64,000 nt of DNA from Eurosta solidaginis. Lineage: Eukaryota; Arthropoda; Insecta; Diptera; Tephritidae. Each line of letters opens with the position of its first letter. Position 1 is the first letter of the stretch. The notes beneath the pieces are model-generated. The model was not told the origin of the DNA, ran no database searches, and saw only the letters and a program-made list of their open reading frames with translations. Positions 21,388 through 33,800 of the stretch are shown here, one piece after another. Made by a program: the position numbers and the translations under genes. The stretch is taken from assembly GCF_040869045.1 (NCBI RefSeq), contig NC_090319.1, positions 14,774,314 to 14,838,313 of the forward strand, read 5' to 3'.

Positions 21388-21520
21388 GGTTAGGTTAGGT
21401 TAAAGTGGCTGCCTCCGCTGTCCGAGCGGAGACTCACGTAGGCCGTTGTGGCCCGTTGTGCTACCACGCGGGGGGGGGTATATTTCCTATTACCCTACTT
21501 TCGAAGAAGAAGAAGAAAGC

Positions 21521-24500
21521 TTAGACCCCAGTGAGGCTAAACCAGCGCGTTTGCCTAATGAAACGCAAGATGTCGTTTGGGTTTATAGATTCAAGTTCCG
21601 CAAGGCGCCCAAAAGAGTGTCTGTAGAGGCATTGGTACCTAGTTTTTGGCAGTTCGGGACAGTGGCACAGATAGTACTCAACGCTTTCTATCTCCTCCTC
21701 GTCCCTACAGCTGCGGCAGAAGTCATTTGTCTGCATGCCCATATAGGCACCGTGAGTACCAATGGGACAGTGACCTGTAAGAAGGCCCACTAGTGGGCTT
21801 ATAGAGATACGGTTAAACAATATCACCGATCGCGATCTCTTTTCATCCAGTTTAGCCCAGATTTGCCTGGACATACTACATGTAGGTTCCTTGGTCCATC
21901 TGCCGTTTGTCTGATCCGTGAAAAGAGATCGCAGGTAGTATTTGCAAGTGTTTAGAGGAGGGCTGGCCCAACCAGCGGAGGTTATGGTTTGCAGGTTGGT
22001 GCCTTCCCTAGCTAGCTCATCCGCGGCGCAGTTTCCTGAGATATCACAGTGGTCAGGAACCCGTGTTATGTTTAGGTTGCAATTTTCAGCTAGTTTGTTT
22101 AGGGTCTCTCTGCACTTCAATGCCACTAGTGACGAGGTGTTACTGCATTACAGGGTTTTATGGCAGCTTGGCTGTCAGAGAAAATTGAAATAGAATTGGT
22201 CACCTGTAGCTTAGCAAGATAGAGTGCTGCTTCCCAGATAGCTATGAGTTCGGCCTGAAAAACACTGCAGTGATCGGGTAAGCGAAAGGTCTCGCTTAGA
22301 TTGAGCTTCTCCGAGAATATTCCGCTGCCGACTCTGTTGTTTAGTTTAGAGCCATCTGTTAAAACGGAGATTTCGTGTGATCCCGGCTCCACGCCGTTTG
22401 CCCACTCGTTCCTCTCTGGGATTCTTGTGGAAAATCGGTTTCATAGAAATATGGTTTCAAGAGCTTTGGTGGGAGTGCAGGGAAGGGCGTCGCTGGTAAG
22501 CATTGCCGCCATCCTCTGAACTCTCGTTACTTTGCTCTTGTTAGATTCGATATCGTGTGCCGTCCACCATACGGTGACGGCGTAGAAGAGTATGGGTCTC
22601 ACCACTACCGTGTAGATCCAATGGACTATGCGTGGCTGGAGACCTAACCTTTTTCAGATTGCCGACTTACAAGCGTACCTTGTGGCTTTTATGGATCGTT
22701 CCACCACATTTCGCTTCCAGTCAAGCTTCCTGTCTAGAATAACTCCGAGATGTTTAACCTCAGTAGAGAGTTTGATTTCCCTCCCGTTTAAGGACGGGAG
22801 GGTAAATTCCGGTATAATTCGTTTGCGGATAAAAAGCACCATCTAAGTTTTTTCACTGCTGATGCAGAGTCTGAATTGGTGTTTGCCGGTAACTGTCAAG
22901 GCTATGTCGTCGGCATATGAAATTACTTGGCATCCGGTGGGCTGTATTACAGATAACACAGCGTTCACTGTCAGGTTCCATAGTAGAGGAGAAAGAACGC
23001 CCCCCTGGGGGTTCCTCTGTTGGTATACCTTATTAACGATGAGATGCCCAGCTCAGAGATAATGATTCTCATGTTTAGGAGGAGCTCGACGAATTTCACA
23101 AGAGGCTCTTCCACCCCTAGTGAACGTAGAGATTTTGTGACCGCTGCTGGGAGAATGTTTTTGAATGCTCCTTCTATGTCGATAAAGATACCCAGCGTAA
23201 ATTCTTTAAAGGCAAGACCCTTCTCTATCTTAGTAGTGATAGCATGTAGAGCTGTCTCTACGGATTTGCCCTTAGAGTAGGCGTGTTGGTTGTTGGAGAT
23301 GAGTGCCTTATTTGCCGATCTTCTAATATAGGGGTCCAGCAATCATTCTAGAACTTTTAGGAGGAAGGAGGTCAGACTTATTGGTCTGAAATCCTTTGGA
23401 CTGTTGCCGGATATCCTGCCTCCTTTGGTTATGAAGACTACCTTTGCCTTTGTCCATTCCGTGGGGATAAAGACCAGGTTGAGGCAAGCCTTGTACATTT
23501 TAGCTAGCAGCTTGCAATTCAGCGGGAAATATTCCATCCGTTCCCGGAGATTTGAAGGGTTTAAAGGACTTGATTGCCCAGATAACTCCTTTTTCGCTTA
23601 CAATGTGGTCCAGGGGTCGAAACGGCCCTGGGTTAGATTACGTGTTTAAGAGATATGGTTGAGATCTGCAGCCTGCAAAGTGAGTGCTGATCAGGGTTTC
23701 CAGAATCTCCGTACTAAAATTGACCCATTCTCCGTTCGCTGTGCGAATGCAGCTTGGAGGTATGGGGTTTTTGGAGAGGACCTTTCGTAGGCGATTGGCC
23801 TCTGAGAATTATTCGATGTCACTGGTGAAATTCCTCCAGGAGTCCCTTTTGGCTTTCTGGATTAACTTCTTAAAAGATATTAAGGCGTCCTTATAATGGG
23901 ACCAGATTCCAGTGCGGGTAGCCTCGTTAAAGAGTTTTCTGCTGTTTTTCCTCTGCTCGGAGATTTCCTCGTTCCACCAATAGGGTTTCTTTTTACCCCT
24001 TACCTTAATCTCTGGGCAGGCTACTGTGAAGGCAGCGTTACAAGATTTGGTGATAAGATCTACTGCTTCTTCTATTTTTGACGATGAGTCCAGCTCACCG
24101 AGAGAAGCAAATGTTGTGTCTAAAGGAGACGCTTTATCAGTTGTTAGCGATAGGCTCGGCCTACCGTGAGAAGCGTTCTTTAGGAGAGTAGAGGATAGGA
24201 CTTTTTTATAAAGGTTCCAGTCCGTTCGTCTCCTATTCCTGTAAGCCACCCTAGGCGGTGTACGCAAGAGCAGAGTGAAAATGATATACATAATATCAGA
24301 GTAGGAGTTTTCGTTGGAAACTCTCCAATTTTTGATAAGGTCAGAGAATGTCCCAGAAACTAGAGTAAAATCTAGAACCTCCTTCCTGTTTGAGGTGATG
24401 AAAGTTGGTTTGTCTCCATAGTTGCATATACTTACATTGTTATTTATAATTGAAACAAAAAGAGACTCACCCCTATTGTTAATATAGGTAGAGCCCCAAA

Positions 24501-24893
24501 CAGTGTGATGTGCATTGGCATCGGCCCCAATTATTATCGGGTACCCTTTACAGTGGGCCTCCCGTATCGCTTTGCAGAGCCGCTCCTGCATAGAAGGTGG
24601 GCGATCGTGCGAAAGATAGGCGGACATCAGCCAGATTGTTTGACCCTGTAGCTCGAGGCTAATACAGGTAAAGTCCTCGTCGCTAAAAAGAGATAGTAAA
24701 ATAAACACTAGATTTTTCATTATTAGAATACAAGATCTGATTCTACCAGTCACGGGCGGTGTCACCAGCTGGTAGTCCTTAGAAAAGAGTCCAGAGCCTT
24801 GCCAAGGCTCCTGGACTAGAACGACGTCCTATACGTTGTGCTGAGGCGTAAGATTAGGAGTGGTGTAGGTTTATCTGCAGTACCTTCGCGCCC
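21521..24893 (-). pseudogene. L1a ORF2: endonuclease, reverse transcriptase, RNase H
   Basis: ORF2 makes the enzymes for target-primed reverse transcription. Endonuclease: 24765-23809, with IIIGADANAHHTVWGS; the C-terminal SDH signature is changed to SDI. RT: 23537-22860 with KVVFITKGG, GIFIDIEGAF and the catalytic YADDIAL. The thumb is at ~22842-22440. RNase H: 22392-21860 with LTDGSK, FQAELIAIWEA and SDSQAA. The C-terminal zinc-type motif is CRSCRDEEEIESVEYYLCHC. Breaks: TGA at 23343 (for CGA in L1b), frame changes near 22975, 22850 and 22130, a ~65-bp gap near 22885 compared with L1b, and a damaged start. The pieces are collinear with L1b, so the identity is secure. Confidence 0.88.
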
Positions 24894-24894
24894 G

Positions 24895-26541
24895 TTAAAG
24901 TTCGTTTGCGGCATCGACGTCCATCCCCTGCTGATCCGCATCGTCGGATGCCTCCTCTGCGATAGTATCGTCGAATTCGGCATCCGACGGGTCGGATTCC
25001 AGCAGAAGCTGCTCGCCCATGCCCGTAAAGAACTGGCCCGCAAACTCAGATACCGAGAGTGTATCGTTCTCGGCATCCGGAGTGCTGCGTGCCAGTTCGA
25101 TATCGGCCCCATGTCCACTCAAGGTTTTGCATGGGTCCCTGAGATTCGTTGTGGCGGTTGCGGGTTCGCTCGAGGCGGTATCCCCAATCACCAGATCCTC
25201 CGGGGCTGTGGCGGCCCCTTCCCTAGTGCCATGGGAGCAGATCCCCTCAGGGTGTTTCTGCCTAACCCCTCGCCCTGAGGTACAGGATCACCCTCGTCCG
25301 GTGTTTCCTCCTTCGCACCATCCCTTCGAATTTGCAACGTGATGGAGTAGAAATCGTAGCTTAACACTCCACCACATTCGTCAAGCCAAGGAAGAGAAGC
25401 CTCGTTTATGATGAATCCAACATAACGCTGCTTCGCCCTTGTCTCGCCGACCCGGACTATCCTCCAATCGCTCGAAGGTAGCCCTTATTCGACTCCGCGA
25501 TGGTATCCAGGATCTCGCCAGGATCCGCTATGCCGTCTGGGACCCAGGCCCAAGCTCTCGGTCTGTTCGGAATTTCTTCCACACTGACCGCATCCAACAT
25601 GGCCCCAGGCCACAGCTGTCCTAGCGAAGCTATGGCGAGTTTGTAGAGCTTACATGAGCGTTCGTCGGCGCAGGAAACACGCTTGACCCTACCCTGGTAC
25701 CAGCCGGCATCACGGAAAGTGGGAGCCGGCCCCGGATACTTGGTCATGATGTCCTTAAAGATCTTGAGAAGGCCGTTAAGGACATCCTTCCAGTTATCCG
25801 GGATTATGTTCCCATCCGGGTGGCCGCGATTCAAAACCGCCAGCGTGAAGTTGGCCTTAGCCGCCTCGCTGAAGGTTTTGGTCAGGGCAGGGGGAGTAGA
25901 GGTCGAAGGCCGGTGCCTTTTGGGATCGCTCGAGGCATTTCCCATAGACCTTGGTCTCTTAAAGGCCGGCATCTTCGGGTCAGAAATTTGTTTGGTGACA
26001 GAAGAGGAAGGGGGGCTGGGGTTCTTGTTGCTGCTCTCCTTGGCAGCAATAATCATCCTGGCCCAGGCCAGAGAACTTTTTTGCTCTGCCGTCAACTTGT
26101 CGCTAGGAGAGTTGCCGAGTTTCTCAACGATTTTGACGGCATTGCGAATGTTCCGCTGGTTGCGGAGCGAAATCGGGGTTCGCGTATTTGCCTTGGAACC
26201 CTCAAGGGGTTCAGCCGGTTTGCGTGGTAGCTTTGCAGGGGGGGAGGCAGTACTTTTGTCCGTGGAGGATTTAGTCCTGTTACCAGCCACCTGCTGAGAA
26301 GAGGTGCGCCCCCCCCTCTTCGGGGCTAGCTTTTCCGGCTGCCGCGGAATCGGACTTGCCCTCAAGGGGTTTAGTCCTTCCGCTAGCTTGCACAGGTGGC
26401 CGAGATTTGTTTGTTGCCGTGAAGGCCAGGTCGGCGCCGTCTGTGAGGTTCCCGACGAATTGTGGATTTTTTAATGCCTAGCCCAAGGGCGGCATCTTTA
26501 CCGGTGCAGGGATCCGAGGCCAGGTTTTTGTAGTTTATCAC
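24895..26541 (-). pseudogene. L1a ORF1 (nucleic-acid-binding protein of the LINE)
   Basis: Collinear with L1b ORF1. The start is lost (ATA where L1b has ATG) and a one-base loss near 26465 shifts the first ~25 codons. The main frame (26365-25457) has a basic, serine/proline-rich first half, then the globular part with NRGHPDGNIIPDNW, RVSCADERSCKLYKL and LGQLWPGAMLDAV, resembling the DUF4780-type domain of insect LINE ORF1 proteins. Near 25480 a missing C (CCC versus CCCC in L1b) shifts the frame. The acidic tail continues to AANEL and a stop at 24895. It would coat the element RNA. Confidence 0.8.
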
Positions 26542-26974
26542 ATCTGGTTCGTCAACTGCCTACTAAGGTGAGACCGTTCGGCAGCCTGAAAGTTAAGGGA
26601 TAGGGGAAACAATGCGGTCGACTGCGGTAGAGCCCCATACCGCAGCAAGTCGCCGTTACTCCTGGAGGTGGACCGGCATCCGGGAGGCTCCGTGAGAATA
26701 CAGTCGGATGCCCCTGACTGCAAACCATCCAATGGGCACGGAATCGCATAACACCCTGTATTGGGGGTGGACCACCTTTTCAACTGGGCGTGGTCCAGTT
26801 CCCACCTTGAGGCCACGTTTAAAAATCATTTCCATATGCCTGAGCTATTAAGGAGCTGGGGCACAAATGGAGATGATTCCTAAACTTAGCTAGCACTACC
26901 CTGGAAGGGGAAACTGTTGTGCATATTACCAGCCGGCACCCTCTTGGAGGGTTTAGCCCAAGGATTTGTGCCAG
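26542..26974 (-). other. L1a 5' UTR
   Basis: Non-coding leader before ORF1. The block around 26700-26760 (minus phrases CCAATGGGCACGG and CGCATAACACCCTG, written as plus) is also found in the 5' UTR of the unrelated-looking L2 near 43550-43600, so it may carry an internal promoter conserved between the families. This role is inferred. Confidence 0.5.
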
Positions 26975-27407
26975 CCACCTTTATGGCGATATCTCGAAAA
27001 GGCGTCCACCTATATAACTAAGGCCCACTCCCTTCTAAAATGCTCATTAATACCTTTCATTTGATACCCATATTGTACAAACGCATTCTAGAGTCACCTC
27101 TGGTCCACCTTTATTCCGATATCTCGAAAAGGCGTCCACCTATAGAACTAAGGCCCACTCCCTTTTAAAATACTCATTAGCACCTCTCACTTGAAACCCA
27201 TATCGTACAACCAAATTCTAGAGTCACCCCTGGTCCACCTTTATGGCGATATCCCTAAATGGCGTCCACCCATAGAACTATGGCCTACTCCCTCTTAAAA
27301 TACTCTTTAATACCTTCCATTTGTCATTCCACATGTCATAAAAACACATTCCAGGGTTATCCTAGGTTCATTTTACTACATGGTGATTTTCCCTTATTTT
27401 GTCTCCA
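26975..27407 (-). repeat. 128-bp tandem array, right of L1a, with truncated Helentron 5' block
   Basis: About 3.4 monomers then the 5' block (CTAGGTTCATTTTACTACAT, TTCCCTTATTTTGTCTCCA). The Helentron 5' terminal hairpin that should follow is missing: the sequence jumps to unit B at 27408. At the equivalent place after L1b (48813) the terminus is intact, so about 120 bp or more were lost here. Confidence 0.8.
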
Positions 27408-27662
27408 AGTGAAAATTTTTTTTAGTAGGTCATGAAAAAAACTTTCAAAATCAAAGTCGAAACATAGTTAAAATAAATGAAATTCCGCAGGCTCGAAAGT
27501 TATTTTTTTTTTTTTGTAGGCGTAGAGGAACTTTTTTTCCTGAGCCCAAATCCTATCGAAAAAACGACAGCGCGATATCGGTTAACTTTCCTCCATACAA
27601 ATCAACCCCACCCAATATATAAACTTATATATCTATTATACTAAATATAGTATATATATATT

Positions 27663-29205
27663 ATACTGTGTTTTCAGCTGAGCAGAGCTTACAGAGTATA
27701 TAAATTTTGTTCGCATAATGTTACCCCGTAACTCCACTAATCGAGATAGATATAGATTTCAATATATCAAAATGATCTGGGCGAAAAAAGAAATTCATTT
27801 AGCCATGCCCGTCCGGCCGTCTCCACCGTGGGACGGTGATTTGATCAATCTAGCTGGCCAAAAGTCGATTTTTCAAAATATTCCAATTTTTTTAAATATA
27901 CTCCCTGGCGTTCCTAGTTGTCCACTGAATAGTATACATATCCCAAAACCCATCTGCAACGTCAACGGATCTAACCGCGCACATCTAAAGTTGTATAAAA
28001 ATTGTGTGCAGTTCGATGTAATTTTTGATTAAAAAGCTATTTAGCCTTCTAATCTAAATACTTGTACCATTGTTTAGCCTTAATCAAATCTAGTTACAAT
28101 TTGTTTTAGGATAGGTAAATGTGTTTTTAATTCATATGTTAGATTTTTTATATCGCATGTTTTATTCTATTTATAATACTATTACTTGTCAATATTAAAT
28201 TTTTTAAAAACCTTGCAAACAAAAAGTTATATCTTTTTTTCATGGCATATTATGTCAGTAATATTTCGGCAATACATGAGCTTGTGATTGTTTAATAATT
28301 TAATAACAAAAACGGCTGCGCATAACCGCGATTTTTTGAGTAGTGATCAATTTTGTAAGAGACTGATTCCCTTATTGGCGAAAGGTGGCAGCCTTGTGAA
28401 AATAGCCTCAGTGGCAACACATAGGTGGAAAGTCTCAGAATGTAATACTATGTGGATGTACCAAATTTGATTCAAATCGGTTAAGCCGTTTCCGAGATGG
28501 TAGTGGATATATAGATAAATATAAAAAAGAAGGTGAGGTGGCAACCCTAAGTGGAAACCCTTCTAAAAAATCACAATGGAAATGCGGAGTAAAATACTTT
28601 TCGTTTGATACCCATATCGACATATTTCATGTAATATCAAAAAATGGCTACGGGTCCATCCGAAACCGGGGGCCCGATCCTTAGTAATTCTGCGCGGAAC
28701 ACCATTAATTTACTGTCAAATATTTCCTTTCATAACAATGAAGTTAGACAATCACTTCTTGAACAGAAATAACTGCTGTTTTAATTTTGGCCAGCTAGAT
28801 TGTTCAAATTCCCCACCGTGCGTCCGTCCATCTGCCCGTAAACACGATAACTTGAGTAAATTTTGAGGCATCTTAATGGAATGTGGTACGTAAGTTCCTG
28901 GGCACTCATCTCAGATCGCTATTTGAAATGAACGAAGTCGGAACATAACCACGTCCACTTTTTCAATATCGAAAATTTCGAAAAACCGAAAAAGTGCGAT
29001 AATTCATTACCAAAGATGGATAAACTTATGAAACTTGGTAGGTGGGTTGGCCTTATGACGCATATTAGAAAATTAGTAAAATTTTGGACAATGGGCATGG
29101 CACGGCCCACTTTTAAAGGAAGGTCATTTAAAAGGTTTGCCAGCTTTAATTTGGCAGCTGAGTATGTTATGTTCGGTTACACCCGAACTTAGCCTTCCTT
29201 ACTTG
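27663..29205 (-). mobile_element. HelA copy in unit B
   Basis: Uninterrupted ~1.54-kb version. 5' end (minus) AAGTAAGGAAGGCTAAGTTC at 29205, hairpin GTTCGGGTGTAACCGAAC; 3' fold near 27663-27705. The inner part (about 28060-28830) is unlike H1-H4 and includes the phrase GGTTAAGCCGTTTCCGAGAT. No coding. The open frame at 27718-28032 is the non-coding 3' end also seen in C and disrupted in A. Confidence 0.68.
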
Positions 29206-29732
29206 CTCAGTAGCGGTTTATGCGAGCTTTACTGAACTCTGGATAGACTAAGCGTTACCTCATCCTTCAACAAAACCCACCTCATAAAGTTATTTTTCCC
29301 TTTGTGGGACCCTACATTCTCTAGCAAACACATAAAAAAGTTAAAGTCTCATTAACCCTTTGAACAAGTCATTGATTATGTCATCCCACTTAAGTTCGAG
29401 CAGTGTTGTTACTCAAAAGTTATTTCACTGCTCTGGTTATGTGACGGTATACGATAGAACATGTTAGAAGTTTGGAAACACACGAAACTAATTAAGAGTA
29501 CTTTTTGTTCTTTTCATAAAAATATTTACAAAGCTTATATAATAAGAAATTTCTATAGAAATGTCATTTTAAAAACGTGTATAAATAATTTGTATTTTTC
29601 ATCATTAAGGGCATTGAAATTTTAATTAGGCACTTCTAGCCAAAAATTGACTTAAAGTTAAACAGGTTGAGTCAATATTCAATACTAGAGGTTTGTTCTC
29701 CAATGAGACAGAGCTTTGACACACGCAAATTT
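29206..29732. other. Unit B spacer and left ~250-bp sequence
   Basis: 29206-29489 is the spacer equivalent to 17523-17794; 29490-29732 is the left copy of the ~250-bp repeated sequence ending in CACGCAAATTT just before HelB. Nothing else is seen. Confidence 0.6.
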
Positions 29733-30147
29733 AACAAGTAAGAACGGGACTGTCTTCGGCTGTGCCGAAGACTTCATACCTTTCATGAATGGAGCTGAAC
29801 AATAATTGTATTCATAATATCCAAATAATCGGCTGTATAAGGTAAGAAATATATAGTGAACAGATGTACATACCTAAGCGCTTTTTAAGATAAATATAAA
29901 AAAAAAAAAAAAATAAAAATAAAAAAATTGTAAGCACTTCCTTTATATAACTGCACACAAATCAGTAAAAACTGTCTCCTTATATAAAGACATATTCTTG
30001 CTAAACTTTGATTTTTAAATTTTGACATAGAAATTGCAAATATGTTTATAAGAAGTAAAAATATAAAAGTGGAGCGCACATTGATTGGAAAGTTGGTAGG
30101 AAAGGAGATATTATTAGTCAATCAATTGCGCTCCACTTTTATGTTTT

Positions 30148-32590
30148 TATACTCAGTTGAGCAGAGCTCACAGAGTATATTAAGTTTGATTGCATAACGG
30201 TTGGTTGTACAGGTATAAAGGAATCGAGATAGATATAGACTTCCATATATCAAAATAATCAGGATCGAAAAAAAATTTGATTGAGCCATGTCCGTCCGTC
30301 CGTCCGTCCGTCCGTCCGTCCGTTAACACGATAACTTGAGTAAATTTTGAGGTATCTTGATGAAATTTGGTATGTAGGTTCCTGAGCACTCATCTCAGAT
30401 CGCTATTTAAAATGAAAGATATCGGACTATAACCACGCCCACTTTTTCGATATCGAAAATTTTGAAAAACCGAAAAAGTGCAATAATTCATTACCAAAGA
30501 CAGATAAAGCGATGAAATTTGGTAGATGAGTTGAACTTATGACGCAGAATTGAAAATTAGATAACTTTTCGACAATGGGCGTGGCACCGCCCACTTTTAA
30601 AAGAAGGTAATTTAAAACTTTTGCAAGCTGTAATTTCGCAGCCGTTGAAGATGTCATGATGAAATTTGGCAGGAACGTTACTCCTATTACTATATGTACA
30701 CTCAATAAAAATTAGCAAAATCGGAGAAGGACCACGCCCACTTTAAAAAAAAATTTTTAAAGTAAAATTTTAACAAAAAATTTAATATCTTTACAGTATA
30801 TAAGTAAATTATGTCAACATTCAACTCCAGTAATGGTATGGTGCAAACAAATACAAAAATAAAAGAAAATTTCAAAATGGGCGTGGCTCCGCCCTTTTTC
30901 ATTTAATTTGTCTAGGATACTTTTAATGCCATAAGTCGAACAAAAATTTACCAATCCTTTTGAAATTTGGTAGGGGCATAGATTTTATGACGTAAACTGC
31001 TTTCTGTGAAAATGGGCGAAATCGGTTGAAGCTACGCCCAGTCTTTATACACGGTCGTCCGTCTGTCCTTCCGCATGGCCGTTAACACGATAAATACAGC
31101 AAAAATCGATATATCTTTACTGAACTCAGTTCACGTACTTATCTGAACGCACTTTATCTTGGTGTAAAAAATGAACGAGATCCGACTATGACCACGCCCA
31201 CTTTTTCGATATCGAAAATTCCGAAAAATGAAAAAAATGCCATAATTCTATACCAAATACGAAAAAAGGGATGAAACATGGTAATTGGATTAGTTTATTG
31301 ACGCGAAATATAACTTTGGAAAAACCTTTGTAAAATGGTTGTGACACCAACCATATTAAGTAGAAGAAAATGAAAATGTTCTGTAGGGCGAAATAAAAAA
31401 CCCTTGAAATCTTTGCAGGTATTACATATATAAATAAATTAGCGGTATCCAACAGATGATGTTGGCGATATCTCGAAAAGGCGTCCACCTATAGAACTAA
31501 GCCCAACGCCCTTTTGAAATACTCATTAACACCTTTAGTTTGATACCCATATTGTACAAATGTATTCTAGAGTCACCCCTGGTCCACCTTTATGGCGATA
31601 TCTCGAAAAGGCGACCACCTATACAACTACCACCACTCCCTTTTAAAACCCTCATTAATACCTTTAATTTGATACCCATATCTTACAAACAAATCCTAGG
31701 GTCATCCCTGGTCGATCTTTACGGCGATATCTCGAAACGGCGTCCCCCTATGGAACTAAGGATCACTCCCTTTTAAAATACTCATTAGCACCGTTTTTTT
31801 TGATACCCATATTGTACAAACAAATTCTAGGGTTACCCCTGGTCCACCTTTATGGCGATATTTCGAAACGGCATCCACCTGTAGATCTAAGGCCCTCTGC
31901 CTTTTAAAATACTCATTAACACTTTTCGTTTGATACCCATATTGTACAAACGCACTCTAGAGTCACCCCTGGTCCACCTTCATGGCATTATCTCGAAAAA
32001 GCGACCACCTATACAACTACCACCACTCCCTTTTAAAACCCTCTTTAATACCTTTAATTTGATACCAATATCTTACAAACAAATTCTAGGGTCATCCCTG
32101 GTCGATCTTTACGGCGATATCTCGAAACGGCGTCCCCCTATGTAACTAAGGATCACTCCCTTTTAAAATACTCATTAGCACCGTTTTTTTTGATACCCAT
32201 ATTGTACAAACAAATTCTAGGGTTACCCCTGGTCCACCTTTATGGCGATATCTCGAAAAGGCGACCACCTATACAACTACCACCACTCCCTTTTAAAATA
32301 CTCATTACCACCTTTTTTTTGATACCCATATCGTACAAACAAATTCTAGAGTCAACCCTGATCCACCTTTATGGCGTATCCCTAAATGGCGTCCACCTAT
32401 AGAACTATGACCCACTACCTCATAAACTACTCTTTAATGTCTTTCATTTGATACACATGTCATACAAACACATTCCACGGTTTCCCTCGGTTCATTTTCC
32501 TACATGGTTATTTTCCCTTATGTTGTCACCATAGCTCTCAACTGAGTATGTAATGTTCGGTTACACCCGAACTTAACCTTCCTTACTTGT
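30148..32590 (-). mobile_element. Helentron-like element H2
   Basis: Minus-strand element of 2.44 kb. 5' end at 32590 (AACAAGTAAGGAAGGTTAAG, hairpin GTTCGGGTGTAACCGAAC), about 8 central monomers (31455-32440), conserved block, (GTCC)n at 30290-30323, terminal fold at 30150-30180 (plus: ACTCAGTTGAGCAGAGCTCA). It lies in the right arm of HelB's inverted repeat. Compared with C (55300) about 28 bp of that arm are missing at the right junction. Non-autonomous. Confidence 0.8.
31455..32440 (-). repeat. Central tandem repeats of H2
   Basis: About 8 monomers of 128-130 bp. The block at 31540-31776 recurs at 31930-32145, a 390-bp step equal to three monomers. Monomers with GGCGACCACCTATACAACTA and with GGCGTCCCCCTATGGAACTA alternate. 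Confidence 0.85.
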
Positions 32591-33800
32591 TACTTCTCAA
32601 ATTTAAAAATCAAAGTTTAGCAAGAATATTTCTTTATATAAGGAGACATTTTTTGCTGATTCCTGCCCATTTATGCATTTATTAAAGGAGGTGCTTAAAA
32701 TTTTTTTTATTTTATTTTTATTTTCTCCTTTTCTTACATTTTCTCGGCGTCTTATCCTATCTGTGCAGCTTTACAGTTGTAGCTCAATGAGAACTTACAT
32801 AAAAATTAAATCCCAAAATTCCCTCCGTCTCGTACGATTTTTCTAAATATCTCATCCCGTGCGCCCCAAGCGAATCTTTTTGTATCGTGTCATCGTCTGT
32901 CATCGACCTCTGAATTAAGTTTGAAATTTCAAGTCTCTAGCTCATCGCGAAGTTACTTAAAAGCTGGTTTGAGAATTTTCAAATTCTTATCTAATTATTT
33001 AGATCCGTGCGCCACCTAACGGATTTTTTTCCTTTTTGTTGCGTTGTCACGGTGTTCTAAGCTATGTGTAAAGTTTCACTTTTGTAGCTCAATGAGAAAT
33101 TACTTAAAAATCGATTGCAAGATTTGTTTGAAAAGCGGACAAACATTCAACCGGCCTAATATAAAGTAAGTAAAATAGGTTGGTACTTCGTGTGAGGATG
33201 TAAAGTTTCACGTTTTTTGTGGTCTGCATGTAAAAACTATGACCACGAATTACTTATTTCAATAATATATGATGTAAGCGTAAGCATTTGGTGAAATTTG
33301 GAGCTTCTAAATGTTAAAATAGGGCAGAAATTGCGAAAAGTTTCGTATTTGAACAATCGGTTGTATGAGATATATACTACATATATCACCGATCTCTATG
33401 ACTTCTTCAGACAACAATATATGCTATATACGTAAGCATTTGGTGAAATTTGATGGTTCAATCTGATAAATTGAGGAAAATATGACAGAATTCGTCTTTT
33501 TATGCAAAATCGGTTTTATATCCCCCCAGATATACTATAGATGTACGATCCGGCCGGTTCCGATGAATGCCTAATAGGACACCTAAATATACCCGCTCAC
33601 CAAATTTTATCAAGACATCTCAAAAATTGAGGGAATAGTTTGCATACAAACAGACAGACGGATAGACGGACATGGCTAAATCAAATCAGCTCTTCATCCT
33701 GATAATTTCGGTATACTTAATAGTGGGTCTATCTATTCTCCGTTATGGACTTACAATTTTGAGATTCGTGACGAAGTTAATATACCATTTCATTTTCATG

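Larger units (their letters stand above)
21388..26974 (-). mobile_element. LINE L1a, full-length but inactive
   Basis: A 5.59-kb non-LTR retrotransposon on the minus strand with ORF1 (24895-26541), ORF2 (21521-24893) and ~430-bp 5' UTR. Its 3' tail reads AACCTAACCTAACC on the minus strand. It sits inside a 128-bp monomer; the flanks share CCACCTTTA (21379-21387 and 26975-26983), a 9-bp target duplication. ORF2 has endonuclease, RT and RNase H, which fits the I/LOA group of clades; the exact clade is an inference. Numerous frameshifts and stops make it inactive. Confidence 0.88.

Noticed and set aside
21388..21405. Interstitial telomere block
   Set aside because: Only three TTAGG units, at the exact 3' end of a LINE in both copies, so it is the element's tail.
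27718..28032. 104-residue frame found nearly identical in units B and C
   Set aside because: It is the 3' non-coding end of HelA including the GTCC-type tract; the frame is broken in unit A and similarity simply follows the DNA repeat.
31540..32402. Repeated 60-80-residue open frames with phrases like YGDISKRRPP in H2 and H3 arrays
   Set aside because: They are translations of 128-130-bp monomers; frames break every one to two monomers and the DNA phrase is conserved equally in all positions.
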